Source of the DNA: Dermatophilaceae bacterium Soc4.6
GTDB lineage: Bacteria > Actinomycetota > Actinomycetes > Actinomycetales > Dermatophilaceae
Direction: 5' to 3'
Assembly: GCA_039889245.1 (NCBI GenBank)
Contig: JAZGVH010000002.1
Span: 1,674,001-1,738,000 of the forward strand
Length of the DNA stretch: 64,000 bases
The notes beneath the pieces were generated by a model that was not told where the DNA came from, ran no database searches, and saw only the letters and a list, made by a program, of their open reading frames with translations. Position 1 is the first letter of the stretch, and each line of letters begins with the position of its first letter. Below are positions 8,376-20,699 of this stretch, piece by piece. The translations under genes and the position numbers were made by a program.

Positions 8376-9062
8376 ATGCGCGACGCGTACCACGAGGACC
8401 TCGACACCATCACCGACCAGCTCGTCGAGATGACGCGCTTCGCCGGATCGGCGATGGCCCGGGCCACGACCGCGCTGCTCGACGCCGACGTCCACCTCGC
8501 CGAGAGCGTCATCGCCGCCGACGAGCAGCTCGACAGGATCCGCGAGGAGCTCGACGAGCTCTCGATCAACCTGCTCGCGCGCCAGCAGCCCGTGGCCACC
8601 GACCTGCGCATCGTGGTCACGTCGATGCGGATGAGCTCGGACCTCGAGCGGATGGGTGACCTCGCCCGCCACGTGGCGAAGGTCGCGCGCCTGCGCTACC
8701 CCGACAAGGCCGTGCCGCCGACCCTCACGTCGCACGTGCTCGAGATGGGTCAGGTCGCCGAGCGCATCGTCGCCAAGGCCGGCTCGATCATCTCCTCGAA
8801 GGACACCGAGGCCGCCCTCAGCCTCGCGCGGGACGACGACGAGATGGACGAGCTGCACCGCAACCTCTTCGCGGCGCTGCTGTCCGAGCGGGGGGCCTAC
8901 ACCCCCGAGATGATCGTCGACCTCACCCTGCTGGGGCGCTACTACGAGCGCTTCGCCGACCACGCCGTCTCGGTCGCCCGCCGGGTCGTCTTCCTCGTCA
9001 CGGGCGCGTTCCAGCCTGAGGAGCTCGACCGCGAGGACCAGGAGGACGAGCCCATCGCCTGA
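8376..9062 (+). CDS. phoU: phosphate signalling protein PhoU
   Basis: PhoU of 228 residues, a cytoplasmic two-repeat helical-bundle protein that links the PstSCAB transporter to the SenX3 kinase and keeps the regulon off when phosphate is plentiful. The two repeats carry the metal-cluster motifs: EELDELSINLLARQQPVATDLR in the first half, and DEMDELHRNLFAALL with GRYYERFADHAVSVARR in the second. The ATG at 8376 begins MRDAYHEDLD, the usual family start. The C-terminal tail is acidic. It is divergent from senX3 with a PHO box between. Confidence 0.95.
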   Translation: MRDAYHEDLDTITDQLVEMTRFAGSAMARATTALLDADVHLAESVIAADEQLDRIREELDELSINLLARQQPVATDLRIVVTSMRMSSDLERMGDLARHVAKVARLRYPDKAVPPTLTSHVLEMGQVAERIVAKAGSIISSKDTEAALSLARDDDEMDELHRNLFAALLSERGAYTPEMIVDLTLLGRYYERFADHAVSVARRVVFLVTGAFQPEELDREDQEDEPIA

Positions 9063-9176
9063 CGTCGCCCTGGTGCGCCGGACGCGCCCGTCTCTGGGCC
9101 CAGAACGCGCTCGACGAGCAGATCCGGCGCAACAAGGTCCAGTGGGGGTGGCTTCATCCGCCGTGCCCGTATGGAG

Positions 9177-9929
9177 TCAGCGGCCCTGGTTCGCGACGGC
9201 CGCCGCGGCGGCTGCGGCCGCCTCCGGGTCGAGGTAGCGCCCGCCGGGCGTGACGGGGGCGAAGCCACCCTCGACCTCGTCGAGCTCGTAGACCAGCGGC
9301 ATGCCGGTCGGGATGTTGAGCGCGGCGATGTCGTCGTCGCCGATGCCGTCGAGGTGCTTGACCAGGGCCCGCAGCGAGTTGCCGTGGGCCACGACGAGGA
9401 CGACCTTGCCGGCGCGCAGGTCGGGCTGGATCTCGTTCTCCCAGTAAGGGATCAGTCTCGTGACGACGTCCTTGAGGCACTCGGTGGACGGCATCGCGTC
9501 GCCGAGCCCGGCATACCGCGGGTCGCCGGCCTGTCCGTTGGCGTTGTCGGCGGAGATGGCCGGCGGCGGGGTGTCGTAGGAGCGGCGCCAGAGCATGAAC
9601 TGCTCCTCGCCGAACTGCTCCATCGTCTGCTTCTTGTCCTTGCCCTGCAGGTCGCCGTAGTGCCGTTCGTTGAGGCGCCAGTCGCGCTTGACGGGGATCC
9701 AGTGACGGTCGGCCGCGTCGAGCGCGAGGTTGGCCGTGGTGATCGCGCGACGCAGGACCGAGGTGTGGACGACGTCGGGCAGCACGCCGGCGTCGGTGAG
9801 CATCCGCCCGCCTGCGACTGCCTCGGCGCGGCCCTTGTCGGACAGGTCGACGTCGACCCAGCCGGTGAAGAGGTTCTTGGCGTTCCAGACGCTCTCGCCG
9901 TGGCGGAGCAGCACGAGGGTGGAGGTCAT
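9177..9929 (-). CDS. gpmA: 2,3-bisphosphoglycerate-dependent phosphoglycerate mutase
   Basis: Glycolytic phosphoglycerate mutase of 250 residues. The phosphohistidine motif [10 protein letters not shown] is at the N-terminus, then [29 protein letters not shown] and the second catalytic histidine in [10 protein letters not shown]. The tail is alanine-rich. It converges with phoU. The gpm-senX3-regX3 neighbourhood is conserved with mycobacteria, although here phoU lies between. The -10 box TAGGCT (9937-9942, minus) ends 7 nt before the ATG, suggesting a leaderless mRNA. Confidence 0.96.
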   Translation of the reverse strand: MTSTLVLLRHGESVWNAKNLFTGWVDVDLSDKGRAEAVAGGRMLTDAGVLPDVVHTSVLRRAITTANLALDAADRHWIPVKRDWRLNERHYGDLQGKDKKQTMEQFGEEQFMLWRRSYDTPPPAISADNANGQAGDPRYAGLGDAMPSTECLKDVVTRLIPYWENEIQPDLRAGKVVLVVAHGNSLRALVKHLDGIGDDDIAALNIPTGMPLVYELDEVEGGFAPVTPGGRYLDPEAAAAAAAAVANQGR

Positions 9930-9936
9930 GGGCGTG

Positions 9937-9942
9937 AGCCTA
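9937..9942 (-). promoter_or_regulatory. -10 box of gpmA, probable leaderless promoter
   Basis: TAGGCT on the minus strand, 7 nt before the ATG, same pattern as other genes here. Confidence 0.5.
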
Positions 9943-10038
9943 TCGAGGGCGGTCTCGCCCAGACGCCTGCGCCCGCGGTCGTCACGGTGCTACGTTCCTG
10001 ATCGCTCCCGGCCCCAGGACGCAGCGGCGCCCCTGCCC

Positions 10039-11910
10039 GTGCCCACGGGCCTGCAGTACGCGCGGGTCGCGTGCGCGAACGCCCCGACCTTCGTCACCAC
10101 GGCGACCCCCACCTTCACGGCCGAGACCACCGACCCCGTCGACCACCGGCCCACGCTGGAGTTCGAGATCAGCGACAGCACCGGCGTCCCGACGCGCCAC
10201 GAGGTGGCCGGCGCTGCGGACGGGATCCCCGTGTCGTGGACCGCGACGCTCGGCCGAGACGGGACGTACGCCTGGCGGGTGCGCGGGGTCACCGGCACGG
10301 GCACCACCCGCCAGGTCTCCGCCTGGTCACCCACGCAGCGCTTCGTCCTCGACACGAGCGCGCCGGGCGCGCCGGTGTCGGCCAGCGTCGACTACCCGCC
10401 CGACCTGTACGGCGGCACGGTCGGCAAGACCATCGCGTCTACCTCCGCGTCGTCCACGCAGACAGCAGCCGGGTACGCGTTCGGCTGGGACGTGACCCCG
10501 CCGAGCCTCGCCTCCGGCACGTGCACCTACGCGTCCGACCCCCGCGCCCGGACCGGCTACCAGACCGATTCCACGTTCACCGTGCCGGCCGACCTGCCGC
10601 CGGGCCGGCACACGCTCTGGACCTCGGCCTTCGACGGTGCCCATAACGCGAGCGGCACCACCGCCTACACGTTCTACGTCGCCCCCACCATCAGCAACGG
10701 CTCAGGGGTCCTGCCCACCCGGCTCGAGGGTGAGGGTCTGCCCGTGGGCCGCAGCACCGCGGCGACCTACGTCGAGTTCGCGCCCTCGGCCTCCGCGGGC
10801 GCGCAGCTGCACATCGTGCCCGCCCGGGGCACCACCAGCCCGGTGGGCCAGAGCGTGACCACGACCTTCGTGGTCGGCGTCGACGGCAGCTACGCGGTCA
10901 ACGCGCTCATGGCGACGGGCCCGCACCACGCGAAGGTCGACTTCATCCTCGACGGACAGCCCGTCGGCCCCACGGTCTTCGACGGCTTCGCCAGTGCCCC
11001 GGGGCAGGCGTGGGTCGACCTGGGCGGGAGCCGCCTCACCCGCGGCACCCACCGCCTCACCCTCACCCTGCGCGGCCACACCGCGACCGGCTACCTCGAC
11101 CCGGTCACCGGCCGGGACGACCAGGGGTATGCCGTGGGCCTCGACCTGCTGACCGGCTCCCCCGTGAACGGTTTCACCACGACGTCCTTCGCGGACGCCC
11201 TTAACAACCACGGCATCGTCAGCACCGACGGGAGCACCGCCCCCGTCGGCCTCGCCACCGACCTCGGTGGCACGCCCGAGCGGGTCAACCTCTCCCTGCG
11301 GGCCCTCGGGCTCTCCGGTGCCCGGCTGCGACGGTCGGCACCCGTGATGATCGACGGCGTGCCCTTCCAGCTGCCCACCCCGAAGGGTTCGGCCCGGGGG
11401 GCCGCCGACAACGTCGTGGCCATGGGCCAGACCATCCCCATCGGCCCCACGCCGCGGGTGCTGCAATCCGTCGACCTCCTCGTCGCCGCGGCCTGCGGCG
11501 ACGTCGCGCCGCCTCCCGACGTCACGCACGACTACCCACGGACCACGTTCTCGCTCAACCAGGTGCTCCCGGACGACAGCGTGACGACGACGCCGACCGT
11601 CCCCACCATCCCCGACCTGCTGACCCCGGCCTCGACGACCGCGACCCACGTGACCTACCCGACGCCCACCGACCCGTTCGAGCTGGCCACCCCGCGGCTC
11701 GTCTCCGCCTGGCGGCTGCCCTACGCCGACCTCGGGACCACGCCCTCCCCGACGACGAGGCCCTGGATCTACCACGTGACCGTCCCGGTCAACCCGAACT
11801 TCCTCGACCTGCCCGTCGCCGGCCTGACCCTGCCCGACATCGGCAGCACCTTCGCCCGCGGCACCTGCCGCACCTCGTTCCACGTGCTCGCGATGACCCC
11901 CGTCCCCTGA
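10039..11910 (+). CDS. large beta-sandwich protein, probably exported, N-terminus uncertain
   Basis: About 623 residues, rich in Thr, Pro, Ser and Gly and almost free of Lys, with successive beta-sandwich-like segments: an Ig/fibronectin-like start (TFTAETTDPVDHRP, YAWRVRGVTG), a middle with GSYAVNALMATGPHHAKVDF, and a C-terminal domain with MIDGVPFQLP and ADNVVAMGQTIPI, a pattern common in secreted actinobacterial carbohydrate-active or wall proteins. No catalytic motif is recognised. The composition says exported, yet no signal peptide precedes it. The GTG at 10039 is a guess; an ATG at 9928 with GGAGG before it is the alternative. The real 5' end may be deleted. Confidence 0.6.
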   Translation: MPTGLQYARVACANAPTFVTTATPTFTAETTDPVDHRPTLEFEISDSTGVPTRHEVAGAADGIPVSWTATLGRDGTYAWRVRGVTGTGTTRQVSAWSPTQRFVLDTSAPGAPVSASVDYPPDLYGGTVGKTIASTSASSTQTAAGYAFGWDVTPPSLASGTCTYASDPRARTGYQTDSTFTVPADLPPGRHTLWTSAFDGAHNASGTTAYTFYVAPTISNGSGVLPTRLEGEGLPVGRSTAATYVEFAPSASAGAQLHIVPARGTTSPVGQSVTTTFVVGVDGSYAVNALMATGPHHAKVDFILDGQPVGPTVFDGFASAPGQAWVDLGGSRLTRGTHRLTLTLRGHTATGYLDPVTGRDDQGYAVGLDLLTGSPVNGFTTTSFADALNNHGIVSTDGSTAPVGLATDLGGTPERVNLSLRALGLSGARLRRSAPVMIDGVPFQLPTPKGSARGAADNVVAMGQTIPIGPTPRVLQSVDLLVAAACGDVAPPPDVTHDYPRTTFSLNQVLPDDSVTTTPTVPTIPDLLTPASTTATHVTYPTPTDPFELATPRLVSAWRLPYADLGTTPSPTTRPWIYHVTVPVNPNFLDLPVAGLTLPDIGSTFARGTCRTSFHVLAMTPVP

Positions 11911-11917
11911 TCCTGCC

Positions 11918-11935
11918 CGGCCGGCAGGCCGGCCG
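11918..11935 (+). terminator. GC-rich hairpin after the beta-sandwich gene
   Basis: 7-bp perfect arms CGGCCGG and CCGGCCG around CAGG, starting 8 nt after the stop codon. There is no T-tract. Confidence 0.4.
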
Positions 11936-12063
11936 ACCTGCGGCCATTGCCCACGCTGGCTGGGTGGCTTTGCCCTCGATAGCGGTTCTTAGCCTGAGGC
12001 AAGAGTCGTCGGTCGGTCGATACCGCGGGAGCTGCCCGAGGTCCCGGACCGCTGACAACCCCC

Positions 12064-12246
12064 TCAGGCCCGGTGCCGGCCGCGCCGGTACCACCCCGAC
12101 CCGGCGAGCACCGAGGCCCACGGAAAGCGGCCCTCGGACCGCAGGTTCCGCCACAGCCCGGCGAGTACACCGACACCCGCGAGCGCGAGGCCGGCGGCCG
12201 TGGCGATGTGGTCGAGACCGGCCCAGGTCGCGCCGTCACGATTCAC
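12064..12246 (-). CDS. small membrane protein, hypothetical
   Basis: 60-residue ORF on the strand opposite furA, starting at a GTG at 12246. One hydrophobic segment (AAGLALAGVGVLAGL) is followed by a basic tail ending GWYRRGRHRA. Codon use fits the local GC pattern and no other gene claims the space. It is divergent from furA, so the candidate Fur operator could also affect it. The family was not recognised and it may not be expressed. Confidence 0.4.
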   Translation of the reverse strand: MNRDGATWAGLDHIATAAGLALAGVGVLAGLWRNLRSEGRFPWASVLAGSGWYRRGRHRA

Positions 12247-12299
12247 AACTCTACGCCTAACGGTCAAAACGGTCGGTGCGTCCCTCCATGCGGGACTGG

Positions 12300-15071
<2,772 letters not shown>

Positions 15072-15088
15072 CCCGCTCCCTACGACAG

Positions 15089-15117
15089 GGGGCCGGTCAC
15101 TCCGCGTGTCCGGCCCC
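15089..15117 (+). terminator. katG terminator hairpin
   Basis: Perfect 8-bp arms GGGGCCGG (15089-15096) and CCGGCCCC (15110-15117), 18 nt after the katG stop. Confidence 0.55.
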
Positions 15118-15120
15118 TCA

Positions 15121-15172
15121 GTGGTCAGAGAATCACCCCTCCAGCCCACTGGGGGGGTGATTCCTTGACCAC
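15121..15172. terminator. 19-bp inverted repeat between katG and ybjN
   Basis: Arms 15121-15139 and 15154-15172 pair over 19 bp with two mismatches (GAG against AGG in the middle). The repeat abuts the ybjN-domain stop codon between convergent genes, so it is a likely bidirectional terminator, second in tandem after the katG hairpin. Confidence 0.6.
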
Positions 15173-15790
15173 CTAAGGGGCCGCGGTGACCTCGAGGAGG
15201 TGGCGGAAGGCCTCGAGGTTGTAGGTCGACTCGCCGCGGCTGACCCGCCAGGCCCACTCCTTCTTCATCGAGGTGAGGAAGCCGAGCACGAGGAGGTCGT
15301 TGAAGGGCGTGTCGGCGGCCTGGAGGACGACGCCGAAGACCTTGTCGAGGGTGTCGTCGTCGAGCGCCGCGGTCGGCACCTCGCCGCGCACGTAGACGTC
15401 GCCGGTCGAGTCGACCGCGTAGGCGAGCACCGGCATGCGCAGGTTGCGCTGGAGCAGGAAGCGGTAGAACTCGCCGGCGTTCTCGTCGGGGTGGCGGATG
15501 ACGAAGGCCGACAGGTAGGTCGTCGACCTGCGGATGACCACCGACACGACCGTGCGCAGCTTCTTCTCGCCCGGCAGGGTGACGACCGCCTCACCGGGCC
15601 GGCCACCGGGCTCGTGCTCCAGCCCGGCGTCGGCGACGTAGGCCAGCAGGCGCGCCGAAGCCTGCGCCACCGGACCACCCCCGGCGGATGCCTCGTCAGG
15701 CGCCTCGTCAGGAGCGTCGTTGGGAGCGTCAGCGGGCAGGTCGCCGGCCGGGACACCCGGCGGGCTGGGGCGGTCGGGCGGCGAGGTCAC
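15173..15790 (-). CDS. YbjN domain-containing protein
   Basis: 205 residues. An Asp/Pro/Ala-rich disordered N-terminus of about 45 residues precedes a YbjN fold with KKLRTVVSVVIRR, AFVIRHPDENAGEFYRFLLQRNLRM and VYVRGEVPTAALDDDTLDKVFG. YbjN proteins resemble type III secretion chaperones in fold; the biochemical role is unknown. The gene follows mshA by 21 nt in the same operon, as in mycobacteria (Rv0486-Rv0487), so a link with mycothiol or redox physiology is possible but unproven. Confidence 0.85.
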   Translation of the reverse strand: MTSPPDRPSPPGVPAGDLPADAPNDAPDEAPDEASAGGGPVAQASARLLAYVADAGLEHEPGGRPGEAVVTLPGEKKLRTVVSVVIRRSTTYLSAFVIRHPDENAGEFYRFLLQRNLRMPVLAYAVDSTGDVYVRGEVPTAALDDDTLDKVFGVVLQAADTPFNDLLVLGFLTSMKKEWAWRVSRGESTYNLEAFRHLLEVTAAP

Positions 15791-15811
15791 CTCGCCAGCG
15801 AACCACAGCGG

Positions 15812-17128
15812 TCAGGGGAACGCAGCGCCGGTGGCCCGCACGAGGGCCTCGAGGTCGGTGAGATCGAGCACCCCGCCCTCACGGCGTCGGCTGTCGCGGG
15901 CTGCGGCATAGACCTCGAGCAGCCGGTCGGTCGTCGCGCCCCACCCGAAGCGGGCCGCGTGGCGGACGGCCCGCCTCGACAGCTCGCGCCGACGGGCCGG
16001 GTCGGCCAGGAGCCCGCCCACGGCGTCGGCCCACCGCCCGGTGTCGTGGCCTGCGACGAGGACGCCGGCGTCGCCCACCGCAGCCGGCAGACCGCCGACC
16101 TCGGCCGCCACGACCGGGGTGCCGCACGCGAGCGCCTCGATGGCGACCAGCCCGAACGACTCGTTGTGCGACGGCACGGTCACGACGTCGGCCGCGCGGA
16201 ACCACGTGGCGAGGGTAGGCCGGTCGACCGGGGGCACGAAGCGCACCAGGTCGAGGATGCCGAGCTCGGAAGCGAGCTCGACGAGGGCCTCCGGGCGGGT
16301 CAGGCCGGAGCCGCTCGGCCCACCCAGGACGGCGACGACCAGCCGCTCGCGCAGGACGGGTTCGCGGCGCACGAGCTCGGCGGCGAGACGCAGCAGCACG
16401 TCGGGGGCCTTGAGGGGCTGGATCCGCCCGACGAAGAGCAGCATGACCGCATCATCCGCCACCCCCACAGCCGCTCGGGCCCGCCGCTGGTCGCCGGGCG
16501 TGAAGACCTCGAGGTCGACGCCGGGCGGCACGACCTCGACCCGCACGGGGTCGGCATCGTAGAGGTCAACCAGCTCGCGCTTCTCGGGCTCGGTGTTGGC
16601 CACCAGCCGGTCGGCGGCCTCGACGACCTGCACCTCACCGATCTCGCGACCGGGTGGCTCGGGCGTGTCACCCTCGGCCAGGTGCCGGTTCTTGACCCGC
16701 GCCATCGTGTGCATCGTGTGCACGAGCGGGATGTCGAACCGGTCGGATGCCAGCCAGCCGACCTGGCCGGAGAGCCAGTAGTGGGAGTGGAGCACGTCGT
16801 ACCAGCCCGGGGGCCTCGCCGCCTCGGCTCGCATGACCCCCGCGGCGAAGGCGCAGAGCTGGCCCGGCAGGTCGTGCTTCGACAGGCCCTCGAAGGGGCC
16901 GGCGACCACGTGCCGCACCGTCACCCCGGGCACCATCTCGACCACAGGCGGCAGGGCACCGGTCGTGGCCCGCGTGAAGACCTCGACCTCGGTGCCGCGC
17001 GCGGCCAGCTGCCGGGCGACCTCGGCGACGTACACGTTGAGCCCGCCGGCGTCACCGGTGCCCGGCTGAGCGAGCGGCGAGGTGTGCACGCTGAGCATCG
17101 CCACGCGGTGGATGCGGCCGGTCGTCAC
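15812..17128 (-). CDS. mshA: D-inositol-3-phosphate glycosyltransferase
   Basis: GT4 glycosyltransferase of 438 residues catalysing the first committed step of mycothiol synthesis, transfer of GlcNAc to inositol 3-phosphate. It starts near [27 protein letters not shown], with the GGLNVY loop typical of MshA, then [28 protein letters not shown]-like GT-B C-domain motifs, and [19 protein letters not shown], the donor-binding E-x7-E. The GTG at 17128 has GGCGAGGGC upstream. It lies upstream of ybjN and divergent from a methyltransferase. Confidence 0.93.
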   Translation of the reverse strand: MTTGRIHRVAMLSVHTSPLAQPGTGDAGGLNVYVAEVARQLAARGTEVEVFTRATTGALPPVVEMVPGVTVRHVVAGPFEGLSKHDLPGQLCAFAAGVMRAEAARPPGWYDVLHSHYWLSGQVGWLASDRFDIPLVHTMHTMARVKNRHLAEGDTPEPPGREIGEVQVVEAADRLVANTEPEKRELVDLYDADPVRVEVVPPGVDLEVFTPGDQRRARAAVGVADDAVMLLFVGRIQPLKAPDVLLRLAAELVRREPVLRERLVVAVLGGPSGSGLTRPEALVELASELGILDLVRFVPPVDRPTLATWFRAADVVTVPSHNESFGLVAIEALACGTPVVAAEVGGLPAAVGDAGVLVAGHDTGRWADAVGGLLADPARRRELSRRAVRHAARFGWGATTDRLLEVYAAARDSRRREGGVLDLTDLEALVRATGAAFP

Positions 17129-17208
17129 GCCCTCGCCAACACCCTCCCGCGGTCCCTGATTCCCGTGGGCGGCACACGGGGGGCCACGTGACGCTGCGTG
17201 CACCCCCG

Positions 17209-17214
17209 TAGGCT
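17209..17214 (+). promoter_or_regulatory. -10 box, probable leaderless promoter
   Basis: TAGGCT, 6 nt before the GTG of the methyltransferase gene. Confidence 0.5.
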
Positions 17215-17220
17215 CGGTGC

Positions 17221-18024
17221 GTGCCGCGCAGCAAGCCCGTCGGGGTCGTGACCCGCGGTACGACCAACCCCAACCGGCTGCGCCGCGTCGACCGCTGGAT
17301 CGCGGGGCCGCAGGGCGTGCGGCTGCGGCGGTCACCCACGCCACCGGTCGTCGTCGACCTCGGCTACGGCGCGTCGCCGGTCACCGCCGTCGAGCTGCAC
17401 GACCGCCTGCGTCGGGTGCGGCCCGACGTCGAGGTCGTCGGCATCGAGATCGACCCGGCACGCGTCGCCGCCGCCAGGCCGCTGGAGCGCCCCGGCCTGA
17501 CGTTCGCCCTCGGCGGCTTCGAGATCCCGCTCGAGTCCGGCGCCCGTCCGACGCTCGTGCGCGCCTTCAACGTGCTGCGTCAGTACGACGAGCCGCAGGT
17601 GGCCGCCGCGTGGGCCCGCGTGTGCGCGCGGCTCGCTCCGGGCGGCCTGCTCGTCGAAGGCACCTGCGACGAGCTCGGCCGGCGCAGCACCTGGGTCGCG
17701 CTCGACGAGAACGGGCCGCTCAGCCTGACCCTCTCGGTGCGGCTGGCCGATCTCGGGCGGCCCTCCGAGGTGGCCGAGCGGCTCCCGAAAGCCCTGATCC
17801 ACCGCAACGTGCCCGGCGAGCGCGTGCACGACCTGCTCTCCGCCCTCGACCGCGCCTGGGACGTCGGCGCGCCGATGGCGTCGTACGGTGTGCGTCAGCG
17901 CTGGGGTGCCGCCGTGGGCTCGTTGCGCGACCAGGGGTGGCCGCTGCTCGACGGGCCCGGCCGCTGGCGGTTGGGCGAGGTGACCGTCGCCTGGGGCGCG
18001 GTTGCCCCGTCGAGCAGGACCTGA
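17221..18024 (+). CDS. class I SAM-dependent methyltransferase
   Basis: 267 residues. The glycine-rich SAM loop [17 protein letters not shown] and the acidic ribose-binding end [11 protein letters not shown] are clear, followed by [13 protein letters not shown] and [14 protein letters not shown], the post-I region. The beginning of the protein is basic and rich in Arg. The substrate is not recognised. Genes of this type next to mshA occur in other actinobacteria, which is the only hint at a role. The GTG start is supported by the -10 box spacing. Confidence 0.82.
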   Translation: MPRSKPVGVVTRGTTNPNRLRRVDRWIAGPQGVRLRRSPTPPVVVDLGYGASPVTAVELHDRLRRVRPDVEVVGIEIDPARVAAARPLERPGLTFALGGFEIPLESGARPTLVRAFNVLRQYDEPQVAAAWARVCARLAPGGLLVEGTCDELGRRSTWVALDENGPLSLTLSVRLADLGRPSEVAERLPKALIHRNVPGERVHDLLSALDRAWDVGAPMASYGVRQRWGAAVGSLRDQGWPLLDGPGRWRLGEVTVAWGAVAPSSRT

Positions 18025-18048
18025 CGCCGGTCAGCCCGGCCGACGGGG

Positions 18049-18456
18049 TCAGCGGGTGTAGTCGTCGTGCAGACGCTCGATGTCGTCCTCGTCGAAGTGA
18101 CCGAAGGCGACCTCGAGAATGCGGGTCGGCGCGGGCCCGCTGTTGCCCATGCGGTGGCGGTCACCCTGCGGGGCCCAGATGGTCTCGCCCGGCTGGGCCG
18201 TCCACTCGCGCTCACCGACGGTGATGTCCATCGGCCCGTCGAGGACGGTCCACATCTCGCCCCGGTGCTCATGACGCTGCAGCGACAGGCGCTGGCCGGG
18301 CTGGACGGTGATGATCTTGACCGTGACCTGCTCGTTGGAGACGAACTGCTGGAACTGCCCCCAGGGACGTGTGGCCACGAAGATGTCGTGCGAGGGGTCA
18401 CGCCCTTCGACCTCCTGGCCGTCTCGCGTCGTGCTGACGTCCTGATGCTGGCTCAT
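18049..18456 (-). CDS. cupin, mannose-6-phosphate isomerase type II-like
   Basis: Small cupin of 135 residues. It matches the C-terminal isomerase domain of bifunctional ManC/AlgA enzymes: TRPWGQFQQF, VKIITVQPGQRLSLQRHEHRGEMWTV with the metal-binding His-x-His...Glu, and IWAPQGDRHRMGN with the later histidine. It lacks the nucleotidyltransferase half, so it may act alone as a phosphomannose isomerase or as a sugar-phosphate binding cupin. AAGGGGAACGG precedes the ATG. It converges with the methyltransferase gene. Confidence 0.82.
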   Translation of the reverse strand: MSQHQDVSTTRDGQEVEGRDPSHDIFVATRPWGQFQQFVSNEQVTVKIITVQPGQRLSLQRHEHRGEMWTVLDGPMDITVGEREWTAQPGETIWAPQGDRHRMGNSGPAPTRILEVAFGHFDEDDIERLHDDYTR

Positions 18457-18561
18457 CCGTTCCCCTTACGTCGGTTGGCGTCGGGCCAAGTCTGACCCAT
18501 GGGGTGGGTCAGCTGGACCGGTTTGGCACCACGGTCACAAGGGCCACCAGAGCCAGCAAGG

Positions 18562-18888
18562 TCACCAGGGGCCGTAGGGGCCCTGGTTCGTGCGACCACC
18601 ACGACCGGACACCTGGCGCAGGGCCGGGCGCACGTCGGTGAGGTAGACCGCCGCCGCGACGAAGGCGATGATGCCGACGAAGCCGAGGACGTACTGGAAG
18701 GTGATGACCCCCACGGCCACCGCGACCCCGAGGACCGCGAGCCAGAACGTCTTCGTGCGCTTGCCGGCCGCGACGTAGGACTGCGAGCTGTGGCGGAGCG
18801 CGTCGACGATCGCGAAGACCTCGCACCCGAGGGCGAGCACGCCGAGCACGAGCAGCAGGGTGCTCTGCACGTTGCTGAAGATCTGCAT
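18562..18888 (-). CDS. DUF2516 family membrane protein
   Basis: 108-residue membrane protein of the actinobacterial DUF2516 type, with hydrophobic segments around STLLLVLGVLALGCEVFAIVDAL, FWLAVLGVAVAVGVITF and VLGFVGIIAFVAAAVYLTDV. The C-terminus is short, basic and rich in Gly. I chose the ATG at 18888 over the GTG at 18897 because TAGAGT (18896-18901, minus) would then sit 7 nt upstream as in other leaderless genes, and would overlap the GTG. In M. tuberculosis the DUF2516 gene is also near hbhA. Function unknown. Confidence 0.8.
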   Translation of the reverse strand: MQIFSNVQSTLLLVLGVLALGCEVFAIVDALRHSSQSYVAAGKRTKTFWLAVLGVAVAVGVITFQYVLGFVGIIAFVAAAVYLTDVRPALRQVSGRGGRTNQGPYGPW

Positions 18889-18948
18889 GGTGTCCACTCT
18901 AGGGTCGTCGGGGCAGCCGCTGGACAGATCTGGCGCAAAGCCCGCAGA

Positions 18949-19374
18949 TCAGACGTCCAGGACGACGGTCACCGGACCGTCGTTCACCAGGTGAACCTCC
19001 ATGTCGGCCCCGAAGGTTCCCGTCGCGACCTCGACCCCGAGCGCATGCAGCCCCGCGACCACCGCCTCGACCAGCGGCCCGGCGACCGAGCCGGGCGCTG
19101 CTGCCCCCCACGACGGCCGTCGACCCTTGCGGGTGTCGGCGAGCAGCGTGAACTGCGAGACGACCAGCACGGGCGCGCCCACGTCGGTCACCGACCGCTC
19201 GTCGCGCAGGATCCGCAGCCCGGCGATCTTGCGCACCGTCGCGTCCGCCTGGGCCGGCCCGTCGCCGACCCCGACCCCGACCAGGGCGAGCAGCCCGGGC
19301 CGCGTGACCTCGCCGACGACCTGGCCGGCCACCGAGACCCGGGCCGAGGTCACGCGCTGCAGGACGGTGCGCAC
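18949..19374 (-). CDS. dtd: D-aminoacyl-tRNA deacylase
   Basis: DTD of 141 residues, which removes D-amino acids wrongly attached to tRNA. It begins [15 protein letters not shown] and contains the two cross-subunit motifs, [19 protein letters not shown] (SQxxL type) and [14 protein letters not shown] (NxGPVT type), at the expected places. The start lies 8 nt after the asparaginase stop, so the two are co-transcribed. Length is normal. Confidence 0.94.
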   Translation of the reverse strand: MRTVLQRVTSARVSVAGQVVGEVTRPGLLALVGVGVGDGPAQADATVRKIAGLRILRDERSVTDVGAPVLVVSQFTLLADTRKGRRPSWGAAAPGSVAGPLVEAVVAGLHALGVEVATGTFGADMEVHLVNDGPVTVVLDV

Positions 19375-19382
19375 GCGCAGCC

Positions 19383-20369
19383 TCAGAGACCAACGGCGAC
19401 GACCGCGCCGACCGGCTCGCCGTGCCCGAGCACGGGTGCGTGCTCCAGCTGGGCGAAGGCCGTCGGCGCCTCGACCCCGATGCGCCGCAGCACGGCCGCG
19501 ACCACGACCGGCGCCGCCCGGTGGAATCCGTCGGCCACCTTGACGGCGACCCCGCGACCGTCGGGCAGCCCCACGGCATACACCGACTCGGCGCCGTCCT
19601 TCGCGACCAGGCCCGGCACCTCGCGAATGAGGGCGGTCACCGCCCGCCGGGTGCCGCCGAGCATCTCGGGGAAGGCCGAGATGGCGTCGGCCACCCGTCG
19701 CTCCGCGGTGCCGTCGGCTGCCGAGGCGGTGCGGCCGAAGGCCCGGGCCAGCCCGACGAGCGGGTAGGCCTGCAGCGGCGCCCCGCACCCGTCGACAGCG
19801 ATCGCGCTGACCGTCGTGCCCGACAGGTCCTCGATCGTCGCGAGCACCCCCTGCTGGAGGGGGTGCTCGGGGTCGAGGTAGGACGCCAGGTCCCAGCCGT
19901 TGACGACGCAGGTCGCCACCATCGCCGCGTGCTTGCCCGAGCAGTTCTGCGCGAGCGACGAGGCCGGGCGACCGTCACGGATCCACGCCTCGCGCTCCTG
20001 CTCGTCGTAGGGGCGGTCAGGGGTGTTGCGCAGGTCGTCCTGCGTCAGACCCGCGCCGGCCAGGATCTGCTGAGCGGCCTCGAGGTGGAAGGGCTCGCCC
20101 GAGTGGCTCGCACAGGCGAGGGCCAGCTGGCGTGGGGGCAGGTCGAGACCGGCGCGCACCATCGCGGCTGCCTGCACCGGCTTGTTGGACGACCGGGCGA
20201 AGACCGGGCCGGACGCATCGCCCAGCTGCCACTCGACCTCGCCGTCGGGGCCCGTCACGACGACGCTCACCCGGTGCACGCTCTCGACCACCCCCGATCT
20301 CACGACGTGGACGAGGACGGGTGCCTCGGAGAGTGCGGGGGACACCGGCAGGGGCTCGAGAGTGCTCAC
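19383..20369 (-). CDS. asparaginase (Rhizobium AnsA / ReAV-like type)
   Basis: Asparaginase of the family distinct from E. coli AnsA/AnsB, 328 residues. The conserved segments [14 protein letters not shown] (Ser and Lys), [13 protein letters not shown] (Cys and Lys) and [15 protein letters not shown] (Cys) correspond to the Ser-Lys tandem and zinc-binding cysteines described for the Rhizobium etli enzyme. No signal peptide is present, so it is cytoplasmic. The GTG at 20369 was chosen as the first start consistent with the family. It is upstream of dtd in the same operon. Confidence 0.87.
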   Translation of the reverse strand: MSTLEPLPVSPALSEAPVLVHVVRSGVVESVHRVSVVVTGPDGEVEWQLGDASGPVFARSSNKPVQAAAMVRAGLDLPPRQLALACASHSGEPFHLEAAQQILAGAGLTQDDLRNTPDRPYDEQEREAWIRDGRPASSLAQNCSGKHAAMVATCVVNGWDLASYLDPEHPLQQGVLATIEDLSGTTVSAIAVDGCGAPLQAYPLVGLARAFGRTASAADGTAERRVADAISAFPEMLGGTRRAVTALIREVPGLVAKDGAESVYAVGLPDGRGVAVKVADGFHRAAPVVVAAVLRRIGVEAPTAFAQLEHAPVLGHGEPVGAVVAVGL

Positions 20370-20420
20370 CGGCACAGTCTTCCAGCCCCGGGCCCGCCTC
20401 CTCACTGGGATGATCCCGAC

Positions 20421-20699
20421 GTGGGCCTCGCGACCCCCTCAACCCTTCGGACCCTCCTCGCCATCGGCCTGGCCTGATGACCATCACCGCCCACGGGACA
20501 GCATCGGCCCCCATCGTGGTCGACCACCTCGGCAGCGCGAAGCCGGTGCTCGACAACAGCATCGACGTGCAGGGGTCGAGCTGGCTGGTCATCCGCCACC
20601 TGCAGGTGGTCACCCCCAACCTGCTCGACAACACGAGCGGGGCAGACCGCCGCCGCCGGGGCGTCCTTCCTCGGCGTCTACCACTCCCCACCGGCCTGA
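20421..20699 (+). pseudogene. remnant of a secreted parallel beta-helix protein
   Basis: Three joined fragments of what looks like one lost secreted gene. A GTG at 20421 opens 18 codons with a signal-peptide-like start (TPSTLRTLLAIGLA) and stops. Immediately after, the reading continues with ITAHGTASAPIVV and IDVQGSSWLVIRHLQV, typical of the first coils of right-handed parallel beta-helix proteins. After about 60 codons a frameshift leads to ASFLGVYHSPPA and a stop at 20699. The long middle of such a protein is missing. Confidence 0.55.

Noticed and set aside
9730-10038. Upstream extension of the beta-sandwich reading frame over the gpmA gene
   Set aside because: The frame runs antisense through gpmA; the first real domain begins after base 10050. 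Only the ATG at 9928 remains as an alternative start.
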